Shown one piece after another: positions 61,115 to 64,000 of a stretch of DNA of 64,000 bases. The DNA is from an uncultured Cyclobacteriaceae bacterium. Its GTDB lineage: Bacteria > Bacteroidota > Bacteroidia > Cytophagales > Cyclobacteriaceae. Location: the NCBI GenBank assembly GCA_937146645.1, contig CAKZRQ010000057.1:166510-230509 (forward strand). Direction: 5' to 3'. Numbering within the stretch: position 1 is the first letter of the stretch; each line of letters starts with the position of its first letter. A model generated the notes under the pieces. The model was not told where the DNA came from, did no database searches, and worked only from the letters and a program-made list of their open reading frames with translations. A program made the translations under genes and the position numbers.

Positions 61115-64000
61115 TTATTTAAAATTCACTGATACTCCCAGAGTGAATGATCTCACCTGGAAGAACGTATTTCTTCTCTCAATACCAGGAGATAGTGAAG
61201 TAGTGAAACTATCACCATTCTCGGCATCTGTCAATCTCGCCTCTGGATCAATACCCGTATAGTTAGTGATCGTAAACAAGTTCTGACCAGCGAAATACAC
61301 TCTTAAATTACTCAAATTCTCAGATTTTGTTGGGAAATTATATCCCAATTCTAAGTTGTCCAATCTTACGAAAGAAGCATCTTCAACGTAAGAGCTATTG
61401 AACGTAGGAGTAGAAGTTACGAACTCAGTCTTATCAGTGACAACTGAATTCCATGTATTTGATCCAGCATCTTGGTTTTCATAGAAACCTCTGTAAGAAT
61501 TGTAAAGGTCATGACCCCAAGTTCCTCTAAAGAAGAAGTTCAAGGACCAGTTTCTGTACATGAAGCTGTTAGCAAATCCGAATTCACCAGCTGGCAAACC
61601 GTTTCCTAATCTTTCGAACTCATCTGGGTTTGTAGTGGAAAGAATGTATTCTCCTCCATCAGTCAAACCTTCAAGTCTAGGTCCGTAGATATCACCAAGT
61701 TTTTCACCAACTCTGTTATAGATAATTGGGTTGTTGTTCTGACCTGGAGCACCAGGAGTTGCAAATCGAAGCTCATCAAAACCTAGTTCACCAGCAGATA
61801 AACTCTGGATTTCAGTCTTGTCATAAAGAGTGAAGTTCAAGTTTGGACTCCATCTTACTTCTCCTAGTGCGATTTGATTTACACCTAAAGCAAATTCAAA
61901 ACCTGCAGCTCTAAGATCAGCAAGGTTAACCCAAGTATTTGCTACCGTATTGAATCGTCCTGGATCAAATGGGTTTGGAGCACCAGTTGCTACAGGAACG
62001 TTGAATAGTAGGTCTGAAATATTTCTAGTGTAGTAGTCTACGCTGGCAGTTAACTTATCATTGAACATTGCGAAGTCAACACCTACGTTAAACTCTTCCT
62101 TAGTTTCCCACTTAAGGTCTTTATTAGGGTTAGAGTTCTGTACGATACCTACGTAAATATCATTTTGAGTTAGTGGATCTCCATCAAGGTCAATTCTGTT
62201 TCCATTTCCGAATACACCAAGCGCAAGGGTAGGAGATGGAGGAAGGTTACCTGTCACACCAAAAGAAACTCTTGGCTTGAATTGACTGAAGATACCCATA
62301 TCAAAAATCTGGGTGAAGTCAGCACCAACACTAAATGCTGGGAAAACACCAGTTTGGTTATTCTCACCAAACCCTGAGTATGTTTCAGCTCTTGCCGAAG
62401 CAGAGAAGAAGAATGTGTTGTTATAGTTAAAGTTAACTCTACCGAAAGAAGAGTTCAATTGATCTTCATTAGCGAAAGAAGACATATCAGTGTTATTACC
62501 AACTCTGATAGCACCAGCTCCAAGATTATTCCATCCTACGTCAAATAGGAATTGACGAGATCTTGCATTGAATCCTTGGTTTCTTGTGGTTTGGAAACCA
62601 AGACCACCAAGAATTGTCATATTCAACCCGTCGAATAGGTCAGTCTCATATCTCAAAGTAGTTTCCAAAATCTTCTGGTATCTGTCAAACGTGTTTCTTT
62701 GAGCAGATCCGCCAGCACCAAATCCAGTTTGGAAATCCTGACGACTCCAGAAAGCTCCAGAAAGGGTATTTCTTCTATCCTGAGAATACTGAGCAGCAAC
62801 CGTTAAGTTTGGTAGAATGTCAAATTCAGCTCTGTAAGAAGTTAAAGCAGTTTTGGTTTCTCCGATGAATTGCTGCTGCTGAGCAAGAGCAACTGGGTTG
62901 AAGAAGTCAAATAGATCTCTTTGGAAGTATCCACCGAATCTTTCGTTTGCATCTTCAGTGTCTTCAAAAACTGGAGCAGTAGGATTATAAATAGTAGCAT
63001 ATCTGAATGCTCCACCATTAATAGATTCTGAATCAATGTTTGAGAATGATAGGTTAACATTCAATCTCAACCTGTTATTAATGGCAGACTGTTGAAGATT
63101 CAATCTTGTGTTCAGTCTTGTATTTGATTCTCCCTTAACGATACCTTGATTATCTCGGAAGTTCACAGAAGCCATATAGCTTGTGTTACCGAAACCTCCG
63201 GAAACAGAAGCGTTAGTCGTATATGAGAATGCATCCTGAGTCAGCTCATCTCTCCAATCAGTTACACTTCCAAAGTCAGTTCCACCTCTTGCAACAAACT
63301 CCTCTGCAGAAAGAACTGGAATAAGATTAGTAGCTTGATCTACTGTTCCGAATGTGTTGATCGAAACATTTGTCGATCCTTCTTTGCTAGCCTTCTTTGT
63401 AGTTGTAATCAAAATAACACCTGAAGAACCTCTCGCACCATAGATAGCTGCGGCAGAACCATCCTTCAGTACATCGATTGACTGGATGTCATTAGGATCG
63501 ACGTTTTCGATAGAGGCACCAATCACACCGTCAAGTACGATGAGTGGGGACTGGTTAGCTCCGAAAGTAGAAAGACCTCTTAGTCTTACATTAAAACCAC
63601 CATTAGGGCTACCACCCGCTCTGGTAATTGATAGACCCGCTACTTTACCTTGTAGCAATTGAGCAGGATTTGAAATGTTACCTCGGTTAAACTCTTCGGG
63701 TTTAACACCTACCACAGCGGAGGTGATTTCTTTCTTGTCCTGAGAACCATAACCGATTACAACAGCCTCTTGAAGGCTAGTAATATCCTCTTCAAGAGTT
63801 ACGTTAAACTCAGTTTGGTTTCCAATTTCCACTTCCTGGGTAATGTACCCTACGAAAGAGAAAACTAGGATCTGATCGCCATCCTGGATTTCTAAAGTGA
63901 ACTTTCCATCCAAGTCGGTCGGTACACCTCTGGTAGTACCCTTCACAAGAACAGTGGCTCCGGGAATTCCCTCGCCAAAAGTCCCATCAAGAACGGTTCC
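61115..64000 (-). CDS. SusC/RagA-family TonB-dependent outer-membrane transporter, N-terminus beyond the window
   Basis: The frame is open to the end of the window, so at least 961 residues are present and the start lies outside. The visible order is a CarboxypepD-regulatory-like domain (IPGATVLVKGTTRG..FSFVGYIT), the plug (VIGYGSQDKKEITSAV, LQGKVAGLSITRAGGSPNGG, NVRLRGLSTFGANQSPL, IYGARGSSGVILITT), then a 22-strand-type beta-barrel ending SFTLGVSVNFK. It imports a large ligand with energy from TonB, together with SusD downstream. The signal peptide and TonB box are outside the window. Confidence 0.96.
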   Translation of the reverse strand, partial: GTVLDGTFGEGIPGATVLVKGTTRGVPTDLDGKFTLEIQDGDQILVFSFVGYITQEVEIGNQTEFNVTLEEDITSLQEAVVIGYGSQDKKEITSAVVGVKPEEFNRGNISNPAQLLQGKVAGLSITRAGGSPNGGFNVRLRGLSTFGANQSPLIVLDGVIGASIENVDPNDIQSIDVLKDGSAAAIYGARGSSGVILITTTKKASKEGSTNVSINTFGTVDQATNLIPVLSAEEFVARGGTDFGSVTDWRDELTQDAFSYTTNASVSGGFGNTSYMASVNFRDNQGIVKGESNTRLNTRLNLQQSAINNRLRLNVNLSFSNIDSESINGGAFRYATIYNPTAPVFEDTEDANERFGGYFQRDLFDFFNPVALAQQQQFIGETKTALTSYRAEFDILPNLTVAAQYSQDRRNTLSGAFWSRQDFQTGFGAGGSAQRNTFDRYQKILETTLRYETDLFDGLNMTILGGLGFQTTRNQGFNARSRQFLFDVGWNNLGAGAIRVGNNTDMSSFANEDQLNSSFGRVNFNYNNTFFFSASARAETYSGFGENNQTGVFPAFSVGADFTQIFDMGIFSQFKPRVSFGVTGNLPPSPTLALGVFGNGNRIDLDGDPLTQNDIYVGIVQNSNPNKDLKWETKEEFNVGVDFAMFNDKLTASVDYYTRNISDLLFNVPVATGAPNPFDPGRFNTVANTWVNLADLRAAGFEFALGVNQIALGEVRWSPNLNFTLYDKTEIQSLSAGELGFDELRFATPGAPGQNNNPIIYNRVGEKLGDIYGPRLEGLTDGGEYILSTTNPDEFERLGNGLPAGEFGFANSFMYRNWSLNFFFRGTWGHDLYNSYRGFYENQDAGSNTWNSVVTDKTEFVTSTPTFNSSYVEDASFVRLDNLELGYNFPTKSENLSNLRVYFAGQNLFTITNYTGIDPEARLTDAENGDSFTTSLSPGIERRNTFFQVRSFTLGVSVNFK

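Noticed and set aside
1..64000. CRISPR array, tRNA, rRNA or intact IS
   Set aside because: No regularly spaced repeats, no cloverleaf-like or rRNA-like sequence and no transposase reading frame were seen on either strand.

Overview
The window looks like chromosomal DNA of a Bacteroidota bacterium, most likely a marine or soil Cytophagales (Cyclobacteriaceae/Algoriphagus-like). The reasons are a SusC/SusD pair, three long FG-GAP/UnbV lipoproteins, many short lipoproteins with the cysteine straight after the signal peptide, DUF4290 and DUF3667 proteins, a BF3164-type propeller lipoprotein, and a promoter of the Bacteroidota TTG-N20-TAnnTTTG type. The species call is inference. I saw no tRNA, rRNA, CRISPR array or intact transposase. 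No gene-free stretch exceeds 300 bases; the longest is about 250 bases, upstream of 20556.

Layout. 1-4.9 kb: exported redox and Tat-type proteins (a truncated class V aminotransferase, a GMC oxidoreductase with its gluconate-dehydrogenase-type subunit 3, an exported NIF3 protein) and a small MscS channel. 5-10 kb: lipoproteins, an NmrA-type reductase, a methyltransferase, a cystatin-like lipoprotein and an exported amidohydrolase. 10.2-13 kb: acnB. 13-14.8 kb: small envelope proteins. 15-16.4 kb: an SDR enzyme and a TetR regulator behind two near-identical palindromic operators. 16.6-20.3 kb: a vanadium-haloperoxidase-like protein, DUF3667, a membrane-anchored LuxR-type regulator and a gamma-glutamylcyclotransferase-like lipoprotein. 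20.5-23.6 kb: an acetolactate-synthase-type enzyme with an aldehyde dehydrogenase. 23.6-29.3 kb: envelope proteins and a Rieske-glutamate synthase fusion. 29.3-33.2 kb: a four-gene operon (IlvD/Edd dehydratase, SDR, acetoacetate-decarboxylase-like, SDR) that looks like sugar-acid catabolism.

33.3-41.6 kb is the housekeeping core: GT61, murA (with Asp in place of the fosfomycin-target Cys), DUF4290, a UvrD/PcrA helicase, an LpxL-like acyltransferase, and the operon ECF sigma - anti-sigma - gmk - nadD. Directly after nadD lies an AT-rich cassette holding a small four-cysteine secreted peptide, an IS/MITE-like remnant and a BF3164-type lipoprotein. It is closed by a second copy of the last 192 bp of nadD. 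The cassette is therefore bounded by direct repeats and could be lost while leaving nadD intact.

43.5-47.5 kb: a GH15 hydrolase converges on a fused OtsA-OtsB trehalose synthase/phosphatase across a shared terminator. 47.7-64 kb: a minus-strand locus of SusC (cut by the window end), SusD, an intercistronic terminator, three about 1,090-residue FG-GAP/UnbV lipoproteins with a 196-residue lipoprotein between two of them, and then a separately promoted vanadium-haloperoxidase/PAP2-like lipoprotein. This surface machine and the nadD-linked cassette are the two most interesting regions.
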